The notes under the pieces are model-generated. The model saw only the letters and a list, made by a program, of their open reading frames with translations, was not told where the DNA came from and did not search any database. From an uncultured Lachnospiraceae bacterium (GTDB lineage: Bacteria; Bacillota; Clostridia; Lachnospirales; Lachnospiraceae), in assembly GCA_948794795.1 (NCBI GenBank), contig CAQGLR010000019.1:1-64000 (forward strand): a DNA stretch of 64,000 nt, in the 5' to 3' direction. Position 1 is the first letter of the stretch. Each line of letters starts with the position of its first letter. The translations under genes and the position numbers were made by a program. Positions 1-9,648 of this stretch are shown one piece after another.

Positions 1-79
1 GAATTGCCAGAGCCACATAATTTGTGCATTTTTTAATTTTCAAACACGCCCTAGTTTTAATATAAATAATTAAATTTTG
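1..79. other. Left-edge non-coding DNA with one copy of a dispersed repeat
   Basis: No reading frame is supported here; this is the sequence downstream of the gmd stop codon. Bases 1-25 match, in reverse orientation and with two differences, the 24-bp repeat found twice near 28599-28656, including its CATAA and TTGT flank. The rest is AT-rich and shows no clear terminator. Confidence 0.5.
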
Positions 80-1171
80 TTATTTCACAACACCTTTTTC
101 CAGGTATTCTTCCAGGTTTGTCTTAATACGCTCTTCTGCCCTTTCTACAGCAACTTTTTCCATATCATGCTTTGTCATAATCTTTACCAGCTCTTCAAAG
201 CTTGTCCTTGCAGGGTCCCATCCAAGTTCAGTTTTAGCTTTGGCAGGGTTTCCCAAAAGATTTACTACATCAGTTGGACGGTAAAAATCCGGGCTTACCT
301 CTACCAATACCCTGCCAGTAGCTTTATCTATGCCTTTTTCATCCATCCCTTCACCCTGCCATCCAAGTTCTATCCCAGCATAATGGAAAGCAAGTGTTGC
401 AAACTCCCTTACTGAATGTTGTACACCTGTAGCTATAACAAAATCTTCTGGCCTGTCATGCTGGAGGATAAGCCACATACATTCAACATAATCCTTAGCA
501 TATCCCCAGTCGCGCAGTGAAGACAGGTTGCCAAGGTAAAGCTTGTCCTGTTTACCCTGTGCAATCCTTGCAGCAGCAAGTGTAATCTTGCGTGTTACAA
601 AAGTTTCACCCCTGCGTTCAGACTCATGGTTAAATAATATCCCAGAACAGCAGAACATATTATAAGCTTCCCTGTATTCCTTTACAATCCAGAACCCATA
701 CTGTTTTGCAACTGCATATGGGCTGTATGGGTGGAATGGTGTGGTTTCACTCTGTGGGATTTCCTCTACTTTCCCATATAGTTCACTTGTACTGGCCTGG
801 TATATGCGGCATGTACTGGCAAGGCCACACAGCCTGGCAGCTTCCAGTACCCTTAATGCGCCAGTTGCAACAACATCCGCTGTGTATTCAGGGACATCAA
901 AAGATACCTGTACATGGCTCTGTGCTGCAAGGTTGTAGATTTCATCCGGCCTTACAGTGCCAATTACCTGTACCAGGCTCATTGAGTCAGCCAGGTCACC
1001 ATAATGCAGGTGGAAATTTTCCTTACCTTCCAGGTGGGCTATACGTTCCCTGTAATCTGCTGACGAACGGCGTACCATTCCATGTACATCATACCCTTTG
1101 TCTAATAACAGTTCTGCAAGATAAGAGCCATCCTGCCCTGTAACACCTGTAATTAAAGCTGTCTTAGCCAT
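80..1171 (-). CDS. gmd: GDP-mannose 4,6-dehydratase
   Basis: Converts GDP-D-mannose to GDP-4-keto-6-deoxy-D-mannose in the cytoplasm, the first step to GDP-fucose, GDP-colitose and related sugars. The protein opens with the Rossmann motif [15 protein letters not shown], followed by the VRRSS NADP contact, NLAAQSHV, a Ser/Thr near STSELYG and the catalytic YAVAKQY motif; the C-terminus has the DFYRPTDV and LGWDP segments typical of Gmd. The start at 1171 is chosen because AAGGAGG precedes it and the Rossmann strand follows at once; an upstream in-frame start would add 11 unrelated residues. It overlaps the end of the DegT gene by 8 bp, so the two are probably translationally coupled. Its product is the substrate for the two genes upstream. 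Confidence 0.96.
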   Translation of the reverse strand: MAKTALITGVTGQDGSYLAELLLDKGYDVHGMVRRSSADYRERIAHLEGKENFHLHYGDLADSMSLVQVIGTVRPDEIYNLAAQSHVQVSFDVPEYTADVVATGALRVLEAARLCGLASTCRIYQASTSELYGKVEEIPQSETTPFHPYSPYAVAKQYGFWIVKEYREAYNMFCCSGILFNHESERRGETFVTRKITLAAARIAQGKQDKLYLGNLSSLRDWGYAKDYVECMWLILQHDRPEDFVIATGVQHSVREFATLAFHYAGIELGWQGEGMDEKGIDKATGRVLVEVSPDFYRPTDVVNLLGNPAKAKTELGWDPARTSFEELVKIMTKHDMEKVAVERAEERIKTNLEEYLEKGVVK

Positions 1172-2372
1172 TAATTTCCCCCTCCTTTTCAATAAACCTG
1201 CCAATACATGAAGCCATATAATCCAGCTCTTTCATCCCAAGGCCATGATGGCACCCTATATAAAACCCATTATGGCCAATATATGCCGCAACCGGGTATT
1301 CTGGCTCTAAGTTACCAAACATCTTTAAATATACTGGCTGGTTTAGTAAAGGAAGCATCGGGCGGGTTTCAATATTACACCCTTCCAGGTACATTACAAA
1401 TTCCTTTTTATCAAGGCCACTGTCTTTTTTAACCACTATAGGGAACATCATATAAGTATGGCTTGTATTATCTGGATGCCTTGGAAGCTGTATTTTGTCT
1501 TCATATTTTTCAAGTTTTTTTATAAGATAATTAGCATTTTCATACCGCTTCCCCATTATTTCTTCCCTGCGCTCTAACTGTGCAAGACCAAGTGCACCTT
1601 CAATCTCACCTGCACGGTAACTGTACCCCAGCCTTTCAAAACAAAATCTCCTGTCAAGTTCTGTTTCCATACGTTTAGGGCATACCTGCTTACTGTCAGA
1701 AGCCACACACCTCTCACATGTGCACGCCCTTCCATGTGCAACAAGCGAACGAAGTATTTCCATAAATTCCCTGCTGTTTGTACAGGTTATGCCTCCAATG
1801 CCAGTTGTAATTGTATGTGCCACATATGTGCTGAATGCAGACATGTCACCAAAACTTCCAACTGTCTTACCGCCAGTTTCCGCAAAATGTGCTTCTGCAC
1901 AGTCCTCTACTACCCTGAGGTTATGTTTTTTTGCAATTTCCATTATTTCTGGCATTTTGCATGGCAGACCAAAAGTATGGACAGGTATAATACATTTTGT
2001 ATGTGGTGTAATATGTTTTTCAATTTCACCAGGATCCATATTATATGTATCCGGTTCCACATCCACAAACTTTACTTTAAGCCCTGTATGCAGGCAGGAA
2101 TTCGGGGTTGCGATAAATGTAATTGCCGGACAGAGCACTTCTGTATCCCCATCCCAGTTATCAGTTTCTTTTAATGTTGCCAGTGCCAGCTGCAGTGCTG
2201 TTGTACCACTGTTGCACATAACCCCGTACTTCTGTCCGTGTGCATGTGCAAACCCTTTCTCAAATTTTGCAACATATTCCCCTTGTGAAAGGCGCCCGTT
2301 GTCCAGGGCATCCATTACATACTTCTTCTCAAGCCCTGTTACAGAAGCATATCCCACACCAGCTTTATCCAT
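1164..2372 (-). CDS. DegT/DnrJ/EryC1-fold sugar enzyme with His replacing the PLP lysine (ColD/E1-like 3-dehydratase)
   Basis: Has the fold of PLP-dependent sugar aminotransferases: [11 protein letters not shown] at residues 54-64, VVEDCAEA around Asp157, and ITTGIGG after the cofactor site. At the position where aminotransferases carry the Schiff-base Lys, this protein reads AHTIT, so His186 replaces Lys. Known members with that change are GDP-4-keto-6-deoxymannose 3-dehydratase (ColD) and the E1/RfbH dehydratase, which use PMP to remove the C3 hydroxyl rather than transaminate stably. Cys217, 219, 222 and 231 form a CxCxxC...CPKR cluster that recalls the iron-sulfur region of E1, which ColD lacks. 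Between gmd and a GMER-like reductase, a GDP-3,6-dideoxyhexose such as colitose is the likely product; the exact sugar is inferred. Confidence 0.8.
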   Translation of the reverse strand: MDKAGVGYASVTGLEKKYVMDALDNGRLSQGEYVAKFEKGFAHAHGQKYGVMCNSGTTALQLALATLKETDNWDGDTEVLCPAITFIATPNSCLHTGLKVKFVDVEPDTYNMDPGEIEKHITPHTKCIIPVHTFGLPCKMPEIMEIAKKHNLRVVEDCAEAHFAETGGKTVGSFGDMSAFSTYVAHTITTGIGGITCTNSREFMEILRSLVAHGRACTCERCVASDSKQVCPKRMETELDRRFCFERLGYSYRAGEIEGALGLAQLERREEIMGKRYENANYLIKKLEKYEDKIQLPRHPDNTSHTYMMFPIVVKKDSGLDKKEFVMYLEGCNIETRPMLPLLNQPVYLKMFGNLEPEYPVAAYIGHNGFYIGCHHGLGMKELDYMASCIGRFIEKEGEING

Positions 2373-3321
2373 TTATATCCCCTCCATTAAATTTACTGTA
2401 ATTTTCTAAATACCATTTATAAGTTAATTCCAGGCCATCCTGCAGTTTAGTTTTATACGTCCACCCTGCATCTGCCAGTTTTGAAACATCCATCAGTTTC
2501 TGTGGCATCCCGTCTGGTTTTGAACTGTCAAATACTATCTTCCCTTTATAACCAGTAACTGACTGGACCAGTCCAGCCAGTCCTGCAATTGAAATATCAT
2601 TTCCTGTACCTGCATTAAAAAATCCATTACCAGAATATGATTCAAATAAAAACAGGCATGCATCTGCCATGTCATCCGCAAACATAAATTCCCTTCTTGC
2701 ATTACCAGTGCCCCATATTACAACTTCAGGTGCCCCGTTAACCTTTGCTTCATGGAATTTCCTTATCATTGCAGGTACAACATGGGAACGCACAGGGTCA
2801 AAATTATCACCATACCCATAAAGGTTACATGGCATAATGCTTATATAATCTGTACCATACTGCCTGTTATACATTTCACACATCTTCATTCCTGCAATTT
2901 TCGCAATGGCATAGCCTTCATTAGTGGGCTCAACTTTCCCATCAAGCAGGTACTCTTCTTTCATTGGCTGTGGTGAAAGGCGGGGATATATACATGAAGA
3001 ACCCAGGAATAAAAGCTTCTTTACATTATTTTCATATGCACTGTTTATAACATTGCTCTGTATCATCAGGTTGTCATATAAAAATACAGCAGGTGAGGTG
3101 GAATTAGCCATTATCCCGCCAACACGTGCAGCTGCAAGGATAACATAATCTGGTTTCTCCTGCCTGAAAAAAAGCCTGGTATCTTCCTGGCAGCGCAAAT
3201 CTAATTCTTTAGAAGTGCGTAGTACAAAATTTGTATAACCACTTTCTTTAAATTTCTTATATATTGCAGAGCCTGCCATACCATTGTGTCCTGCAATATA
3301 TATTTTTGCATTCTTATCCAT
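2365..3321 (-). CDS. GDP-L-fucose synthase-like epimerase/reductase (Fcl/ColC family)
   Basis: Short-chain dehydrogenase of 318 residues with the N-terminal NADP motif AGHNGMAGSAI, the FLGSSCIYP segment, and the catalytic Tyr-Lys pair in GYAIAKIAGMK. Family members epimerise C3 and C5 and reduce C4 of GDP-4-keto-6-deoxymannose to give GDP-L-fucose; the close relative ColC makes GDP-L-colitose from the 3-deoxy intermediate. Which of the two this is cannot be settled from motifs, but the DegT-like dehydratase that overlaps its 3' end by 8 bp favours a deoxygenated product. AGAGAGGAA lies before the start. GC content is clearly higher than in the glycosyltransferase genes upstream. Confidence 0.88.
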   Translation of the reverse strand: MDKNAKIYIAGHNGMAGSAIYKKFKESGYTNFVLRTSKELDLRCQEDTRLFFRQEKPDYVILAAARVGGIMANSTSPAVFLYDNLMIQSNVINSAYENNVKKLLFLGSSCIYPRLSPQPMKEEYLLDGKVEPTNEGYAIAKIAGMKMCEMYNRQYGTDYISIMPCNLYGYGDNFDPVRSHVVPAMIRKFHEAKVNGAPEVVIWGTGNARREFMFADDMADACLFLFESYSGNGFFNAGTGNDISIAGLAGLVQSVTGYKGKIVFDSSKPDGMPQKLMDVSKLADAGWTYKTKLQDGLELTYKWYLENYSKFNGGDING

Positions 3322-3389
3322 TGTATATAATTCCTCTCTGTTTAAACTAAAATACCTGGTACAACATTTTCAAATAAAATAATATATAT

Positions 3390-4925
3390 CTAAGCTTTAA
3401 TTTTTGAAAAAATTATTTTCATTATTTTATTAAATTGGACTATTAACTTTTTAAAATAAGGACTTCTATAATAAACTGGTATATTTATAATTAATGGAAC
3501 TAATAGCCACACAAAACATCTTATTATTAATCCAATAACTGACACAGGAATATTTTTTATAAAAAAATAACAAATACCTCCCTCAGATAATACAAGTAAT
3601 AACAATTTCATATGTAAAAAAATATATTTATACATTGGTTGTTTAAAATACTTTTTTACTACAAAACGTATTCTTCCAAATGCTATTGGCAAAAAAGAAA
3701 TTAATGTTCCAAATTGCACACCAGAAACACCAAAATATTTTGCTCCAAAAATTGAAATTATAATATTAGTTATGGCTGATGCAACCATATAATTCCTGTC
3801 CTGCTTATAATCACCAAATACCGTGCGGTACTTATAAACTATTTCCCATACTGCCTGTAAATAAATTGTTATAGAAAACAACGCAACAAATGTATCAGAT
3901 AATAAATATTCTTTTCCCATCCATAATTCTATAAATGGCTGGTAAAATATAAAAAACCCAAGACCTATATATGACGCAAAAAAGAAACTAAAAACATCAA
4001 GAATTTTAAACTGTTCCCACAAATCCTCTTTTTTTCTGTTACTATACACAATATTACCTATTGTAGCTTGTACGGGATTCAATAATTTATAAAAACATAT
4101 CTGCATTACACCTGTCTGTACAAGTATATAATTTCCATACAAAGCTACATTACGTATACCACAAAATGCTGAAATAATTATATTATCTGTCCCACCATAT
4201 ACTGCATATGAAATTTGATGGACAATAAAATTGCTAATATCGGAAAACATATTCCTCTTTTCAATATCCTGCTTTGTAACAATATATTTTTTCTTTAAAT
4301 AAGGAAATTCCTTATTTGATTTTATTGCTATAACAATATTTGCAATAATTGTAATAGATATTTGTAAACACAAATAGATAATGTAATTGTGAAGCAATGC
4401 TAATAATATAAGCTGGACTACCTGGACAATAATATTAACATATAAATCAATCTGTACACATTTATATTCTTGCTGTGTGACAATATAAATAGTTCTTCTG
4501 TATGATAAAAAATAACCCATTACCACACCTGCAAGTTGTAGAAAATATACAATATATAAATATTGCCAGCTTTCATTAGCATCTTTAACAAAATATGGTA
4601 ATAAGAAACAAAATCCTATTCCTGTAACTAAAACTACTATAGCTATTATTCTGTATAATAATTTATACAGATACATAAGCTTTCCTATTTCCTGCTCATT
4701 ATTATCAACTACTTCTTTATATAAATGGAATGAAATAATACTTCCAATTCCTAACTCAGCAACTGAAAGTAAAGAAAAAATATTGGTAAATAAAGTCTGG
4801 TATCCTAAATATTCAACTTCTAAAAATATAATAAAAATACGCCTGTTTATAAATTTAAGAAGCAGTGTGGCCACCTGTGCCATAACTGATATTAAACTAT
4901 TTTTTAAAGTTTTCTCTGTGTTCAT
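3390..4925 (-). CDS. Wzx-type polysaccharide flippase (MOP superfamily)
   Basis: About 511 residues made almost entirely of hydrophobic helices, roughly 12-14 membrane segments, with the N-terminal AQVATLLLKFINRRIFI and ELGIGSIISFHLYKEV features common to O-unit flippases. Such proteins move undecaprenyl-linked repeat units across the membrane, before a Wzy enzyme polymerises them. The start at 4925 (ATG) is preferred over an upstream TTG because GGGGAA lies 8 nt before it. The gene is very AT-rich, like the transferases upstream, and unlike the GDP-sugar genes downstream. Specificity cannot be read from the sequence. Confidence 0.88.
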   Translation of the reverse strand: MNTEKTLKNSLISVMAQVATLLLKFINRRIFIIFLEVEYLGYQTLFTNIFSLLSVAELGIGSIISFHLYKEVVDNNEQEIGKLMYLYKLLYRIIAIVVLVTGIGFCFLLPYFVKDANESWQYLYIVYFLQLAGVVMGYFLSYRRTIYIVTQQEYKCVQIDLYVNIIVQVVQLILLALLHNYIIYLCLQISITIIANIVIAIKSNKEFPYLKKKYIVTKQDIEKRNMFSDISNFIVHQISYAVYGGTDNIIISAFCGIRNVALYGNYILVQTGVMQICFYKLLNPVQATIGNIVYSNRKKEDLWEQFKILDVFSFFFASYIGLGFFIFYQPFIELWMGKEYLLSDTFVALFSITIYLQAVWEIVYKYRTVFGDYKQDRNYMVASAITNIIISIFGAKYFGVSGVQFGTLISFLPIAFGRIRFVVKKYFKQPMYKYIFLHMKLLLLVLSEGGICYFFIKNIPVSVIGLIIRCFVWLLVPLIINIPVYYRSPYFKKLIVQFNKIMKIIFSKIKA

Positions 4926-5060
4926 TATAGGTTCCCCAAAATATATTAAAAAATTTCTCAATATAAATAATATAATTATTTTAAATTTCTATAATTACAC
5001 TGGTTTGCAAGTTTAAAAAAATATAATAAAATAGTAGAAAAGTTATAAACTAATGTATAC

Positions 5061-6032
5061 TTATAACTTTCCATTATTTTCGGCATATATCCATCCTGGT
5101 ACTTTAAAAAACTCCTTACTTCTATTCTGGTTTATATCCATTCTAATATAATGAAGTCTAGGCGCAATAACCATTCCCTTATTTTTATTAAGAAAAGCTC
5201 CCCAAAAACTAAAAGTACTATTTGCAATTATATTGTGTTTACATAATGCCATTAATTGTAAATCTTCATAATCTTTATTTCCCCGTATAATAATTTTATT
5301 TTTTAATTCTTTGAAATAACTATCTACAAAATCTGGTTCATCACTAAAAAATACAAAAAATGGTTCTTTTATATTACTTTTTATAATATCAATACTTTTT
5401 TTATAATACTCTTCATCACATAATGCATAAAAAGTTTTTGGATATTTTTCTTGTAAACTTTCTTTAATATAATCTCCTCTTCTCAAATGGACTGAAACAG
5501 ATTCATTATTAAGAATTAATTTACTTTCAATTTTATTTGTAATATTATTTTTAAACTTTATATTTTCAACTAATTTATGACGTATTGGCAGAATATAATC
5601 CATATTTTCCCAAAAACCATCAAATATATAATTTTCTCCAGGTACTGCCTTAAACATTTTGATAAAGCTAATAAAATCATCTTGTACTTCCCAGTAGTCT
5701 GGCTCACTTATCTGTCTAACTTTATTAATACATAACAAAATATTTCCTATCTTTCTATCAATTTTCTCATACAAAGTTAAATTATTACTTTTTGGACGGT
5801 CCAGATATAATTTCTTTCCCCTGAATTTTCTAACTCCTGATACTGTTAATTCCTCAAATGGCACATTAAATACATCTATAAATTTATATGTTTTCCTATT
5901 ATTAATTTCATAAGGAAGATCCGAAAAATCAAATACTATATTTTGTTCTGGAAACCTAAACTTCAAATATTCTCCGAAGGCATATATAAACAACTGGTTA
6001 CCTAACCCATTTTTTACTGTAATTATTATCAT
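5061..6032 (-). CDS. GT11 family glycosyltransferase (alpha-1,2-fucosyl/colitosyltransferase-like)
   Basis: Starts with IITVKNGLGNQLFIYAFGEY, the family 11 N-terminus, and carries the HLRRGDY nucleotide-sugar motif in the C-terminal half plus an NSTFSFWGAFLN segment near the end. GT11 enzymes transfer L-fucose from GDP-fucose in alpha-1,2 linkage; at least one bacterial member has been described as using GDP-colitose. This fits the GDP-sugar genes in the same operon. The start at 6032 is chosen because the conserved strand begins there and AAAGGAA precedes it; the longer frame adds 21 residues without homology that I recognise. The real acceptor is unknown. Confidence 0.88.
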   Translation of the reverse strand: MIIITVKNGLGNQLFIYAFGEYLKFRFPEQNIVFDFSDLPYEINNRKTYKFIDVFNVPFEELTVSGVRKFRGKKLYLDRPKSNNLTLYEKIDRKIGNILLCINKVRQISEPDYWEVQDDFISFIKMFKAVPGENYIFDGFWENMDYILPIRHKLVENIKFKNNITNKIESKLILNNESVSVHLRRGDYIKESLQEKYPKTFYALCDEEYYKKSIDIIKSNIKEPFFVFFSDEPDFVDSYFKELKNKIIIRGNKDYEDLQLMALCKHNIIANSTFSFWGAFLNKNKGMVIAPRLHYIRMDINQNRSKEFFKVPGWIYAENNGKL

Positions 6033-6072
6033 AAACCTGTTCCTTTTATTAATTAATATAATAATTATGGCA

Positions 6073-7185
6073 TTATAACAGACTTCTGGCAGCATATTCC
6101 AAAGACTCTAAATATGCATAACCATTATCTGTATCTGGTTCTAAATATGCACCTTCTCCCCATTCATTCCATGCAGTAATAAAAATAAACTTTTTATTTT
6201 GTTCATTACTTATTTTCACTAACTCACTTAAATATTTTTGGAATTTTCCAGGAGTTCCACCTACTACTATTTTTCCACTTCCGCCACGTCTTGGAGAATC
6301 ATCATAATTCACAAAAGCACCAAAATTTATATTACTATCTTTATCTTTAATAGCATTTTTCAAAATTTCAGACCAGATTTCATCATAATCATATATATTT
6401 TTTTTCACAGGCTTAATTTTATTTATTCCCCTTGACACAATGGTCTTATTTGTCCAGCCATCCCAAGGAGGCTGGTATTTAAATTCTTCATCAGCAATAT
6501 GTTTATTGTGTACATTTTTTTGCCCAATTATAAACATTCCATCAAATCCTTTTTCCCTGGCAAGATTATTCCAATAAACAAACATACTTTTCAAGACATC
6601 TGCTTCATTATCCTGGTGAAAAATAACAAACACTGGTTTATTGCCAACTTTTATATAACGTTTATCACAAAAATATGGAAACAAATAATTAAAATGTTTT
6701 TCCCACTCTGTTTCATCTCCATAATCTAAACGTGCAAGAACCCCATCATCCTCTTGTATACAGTTATCCTCTTCAAATACTGGTGCCCAGTCATTTGAAT
6801 ATCTAAGATTTTTAACTTTACTCCATGTTCTTTTCCACGTTCCATTATCCCAGATAAACATAAAGTCTATATCCAAATCTTTATTATTAAGTATAATTTC
6901 TGCTGGCTTTGTAAGAAGCACCTGTCTTGAAGAAAACCAGTAATGGTAAATTCCAAAACCATCAATACCATATTTATTTGCAAGATTAGCCTGTTCTTTT
7001 AAAACATTATAATTTGTTAAATCATAATAACCATTTAGTGGGACTTTAGGCTGTATATGGCCATCAAAAACAGGACTGGCATTCTTGACTGCAACCCAGT
7101 CAGTATATCCTTTGCCCCACCATTTATCATTTTCTGGTGTAATATGATATTGTGGCAGATAATTAGCAATTAATTTTGTTTTCAT
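6073..7185 (-). CDS. WbsX-family polysaccharide biosynthesis protein (GH99-like fold)
   Basis: The 370-residue protein begins with IANYLPQYHITPENDKWWGKG and contains GYYDLTNYNVLKEQ, GFGIYHYWFS, MFIWDNGTW and ends with TAWNEWGEGAYLEPD. This pattern is the WbsX domain found in O-antigen and capsule clusters. It resembles glycoside hydrolase family 99 and is usually annotated as a transferase, though its reaction is not well defined. GAGGAAT lies in front of the ATG. It sits 40 bp upstream of the GT11 gene and belongs to the same transcript. Confidence 0.85.
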   Translation of the reverse strand: MKTKLIANYLPQYHITPENDKWWGKGYTDWVAVKNASPVFDGHIQPKVPLNGYYDLTNYNVLKEQANLANKYGIDGFGIYHYWFSSRQVLLTKPAEIILNNKDLDIDFMFIWDNGTWKRTWSKVKNLRYSNDWAPVFEEDNCIQEDDGVLARLDYGDETEWEKHFNYLFPYFCDKRYIKVGNKPVFVIFHQDNEADVLKSMFVYWNNLAREKGFDGMFIIGQKNVHNKHIADEEFKYQPPWDGWTNKTIVSRGINKIKPVKKNIYDYDEIWSEILKNAIKDKDSNINFGAFVNYDDSPRRGGSGKIVVGGTPGKFQKYLSELVKISNEQNKKFIFITAWNEWGEGAYLEPDTDNGYAYLESLEYAARSLL

Positions 7186-7209
7186 AATTTATTCCTCATA
7201 AATTTTAAA

Positions 7210-8358
7210 TTACATAAGGTTATCTATTATAAATAAAGCACGTTTCTTAAATTCTGGCAAAGTAAATTTCTTTGATGATTCTATTGCTTTTATTGCCATT
7301 TTTTCTGTAAGCTTTTTATCATCAATTAATTGTTGTGTTTTCTCATTAAGTTCTGGTATTGTATTCCATAAATAACCACAAACACCATTAATAATTATTT
7401 CTTTTTGTCCTGCCTTATTAATTGCAACTGGTACACATCCTTGTGTCATAGCTTCAACCGTTGTCATTCCAAAATGCTCTGTTAATAGAGGATTCTTTTT
7501 CTCATCAACACCATATCCAGCAGCATGCCAGAAAATTTTAGCATTTTTATATAAACATAGCAGTTCTGCATATGATATATCATTTTTTATTTCTATATTA
7601 TTATTTATACTTTCTATTTGTTTTAGTTCATTGAAATAATCTTGTTTTTTTGTATTTGTATTTCCCGCAATTACCAATTTGTAACCAGGATTATTTTTTC
7701 CTATAACTTGTACAAAATTTTCTATCATTTCTTTAATTTTTTTATCTGGTACTAAACGTCCCACCATTAATATATAATTTTTTTTACTATATACCACTTC
7801 AAGTTTAACTGGCTCTGTGTAAATCGGAGGATTTAATATTACTGATTCTTTTCCCCATATTTTCTTAAGCCATTTCTGTGTGAACATTGAATTAGCAAGA
7901 AATAACTGGTAAGATTCTTTATATTTCTTATTAAGATATAATCCAATAATCCGAGGCAGATAACTACAATAATCTTTTGCAGGGAAATGTACTAAATGTA
8001 CACAACAAATATTTTTATACGCAATATGCCTGTTAAGTGAAGTATTTATAAAAATATTATATTTTCCTTTAATTCTTTTTTTCAAATAGACAGACATTCT
8101 TAATCTTTGCATAAATATCTTTACCCTCGAATCATTATCAACAAAAGGATATTCGCATAGATTCATTGGTTTTACATGATATTTTTCAAATACATCATAT
8201 CTGTCAACTTTACCTTCTTTACAAAAAATTGTAACATCATATTTATTATTCAGTACATTGGCCAGGTTTAATGCGTATGCTTCTGCTCCTCCTGAATTTC
8301 TTAATAAATCTTCACTTAATATTGCTATTCTTTTTTTATCCCTTTTTATTATATTCAT
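7210..8358 (-). CDS. GT4-family glycosyltransferase
   Basis: GT-B fold transferase of 382 residues. The N-terminus has LRNSGGAEAYALNLANVL, a typical acceptor-domain opening; the C-terminal Rossmann half has YILMVGRLVPDKKI and the donor-site region EHFGMTTVEAMTQGCVPVA, with the EX7E-type glutamates of family 4. AAGGAG lies before the ATG. It would add a sugar to the lipid-linked repeat unit on the cytoplasmic side. Donor and acceptor are not predictable. Confidence 0.87.
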   Translation of the reverse strand: MNIIKRDKKRIAILSEDLLRNSGGAEAYALNLANVLNNKYDVTIFCKEGKVDRYDVFEKYHVKPMNLCEYPFVDNDSRVKIFMQRLRMSVYLKKRIKGKYNIFINTSLNRHIAYKNICCVHLVHFPAKDYCSYLPRIIGLYLNKKYKESYQLFLANSMFTQKWLKKIWGKESVILNPPIYTEPVKLEVVYSKKNYILMVGRLVPDKKIKEMIENFVQVIGKNNPGYKLVIAGNTNTKKQDYFNELKQIESINNNIEIKNDISYAELLCLYKNAKIFWHAAGYGVDEKKNPLLTEHFGMTTVEAMTQGCVPVAINKAGQKEIIINGVCGYLWNTIPELNEKTQQLIDDKKLTEKMAIKAIESSKKFTLPEFKKRALFIIDNLM

Positions 8359-8369
8359 TTAAATACTCC

Positions 8370-9608
8370 TTAAAATTTTCCTCTCATTACTCTATCTAAA
8401 ACCAATACAAATGGAACAAAATACAATATTGTAACAATTGGGTAATTTAAACCATACCATGCACTCCGGAATATTGATAAACATAATTCAATATATACAA
8501 AACATTCATATTTTCTATGTTTTTTTATTAACCAGGCCACCAGGCAAAAATATATAATACATATAAACCCACAAAAAATAAATCCATAGTTAGCAACAGG
8601 TTCAGCGAAAAATATTCCTCCTCCAGCACTTCTATACCGGTTTCCTATCATAACCTGGAATGAATATGGGTCATCTAAACCTGGAATACAATTAACAAGA
8701 TAACTTAAATATGTTAATCCTCTAAAACTATTATTTGAATAAAGATTATCAACCGCAACATTAAAAACATTAGTTACATCACATGCTGTAGGCTGTATTA
8801 ATAACTTTATAAAAATATCTTGTAATGATAAAAAATTACCATCCCTGATTCCACCAATATAAATAAGAAGCATTACAAAAATAAAGATTACAACAAATAC
8901 TTTAACTATTTGTTTTATATTTCTTTCCTTTGAATTAAAATAAAACAACATCAGGTAAATAACAAGTCCCATTACATCTACACGTTCACCATGTGTAATA
9001 TACCATAATATAACAAAACCACTACACATAAATACTAATAGTTTCTGCTTTTTACTAAGAATACCAACTGCCAAAAAAAAGAAAGGAATACAAGACCATC
9101 CTGTAAAGGGTAATATACCTGTGTTAAACCTGTTTTCCATATCAAAATGTGGCAATGAAGGAAAAATCATAATAGTAATTACTACTGCCATAATTGAAAT
9201 AATATTAACAGTATTTTTGCTAATATTAATTTTCATTAGATATATCTTTTTTTCATTTAAAATTGTATTAGTAAAATACGAAATTATAAATAAAATGAAA
9301 TTTAACATATAACAGCAATAACACAACTCATAAAAATAAATATCAACGGAGCCTAAAGATAAAATACCATATGTAGATATTCCACTGTACTCTAAAAAAT
9401 TTTCTAATAAACAATAATTTAATAAAACAGCAAAAAAACTAAAAAATGAAAACCTGGCTTTTATAACAACCATACACAGCTGGATAATAGCAACTAAAAA
9501 GGAGAAAACGCCTGACTGGATTACTATAGCAATTACTGTTAATATTAAAAACAATATAAATAACATAATATCTTTATATTTTATTTTATAAAACATTTCT
9601 CCATTCAT
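8370..9608 (-). CDS. Wzy-like O-unit polymerase, multi-pass membrane protein
   Basis: About 412 residues with roughly ten hydrophobic segments and a large extracytoplasmic loop in the second half (around the YLSYLVNCIPGLDDPYSF and NRYRSAGGGIFF segments), the layout of polysaccharide polymerases. Sequence similarity within this group is always weak, so the call depends on topology and on the position between glycosyltransferases and a Wzx flippase. The ATG at 9608 has AAGGA 9 nt upstream; the first in-frame ATG at 9617 lies directly against that site and is less likely. Very AT-rich. Confidence 0.78.
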   Translation of the reverse strand: MNGEMFYKIKYKDIMLFILFLILTVIAIVIQSGVFSFLVAIIQLCMVVIKARFSFFSFFAVLLNYCLLENFLEYSGISTYGILSLGSVDIYFYELCYCCYMLNFILFIISYFTNTILNEKKIYLMKINISKNTVNIISIMAVVITIMIFPSLPHFDMENRFNTGILPFTGWSCIPFFFLAVGILSKKQKLLVFMCSGFVILWYITHGERVDVMGLVIYLMLFYFNSKERNIKQIVKVFVVIFIFVMLLIYIGGIRDGNFLSLQDIFIKLLIQPTACDVTNVFNVAVDNLYSNNSFRGLTYLSYLVNCIPGLDDPYSFQVMIGNRYRSAGGGIFFAEPVANYGFIFCGFICIIYFCLVAWLIKKHRKYECFVYIELCLSIFRSAWYGLNYPIVTILYFVPFVLVLDRVMRGKF

Positions 9609-9648
9609 AGAAACCATTCCTTACCAAATTATTATTATAAAATCTGTA

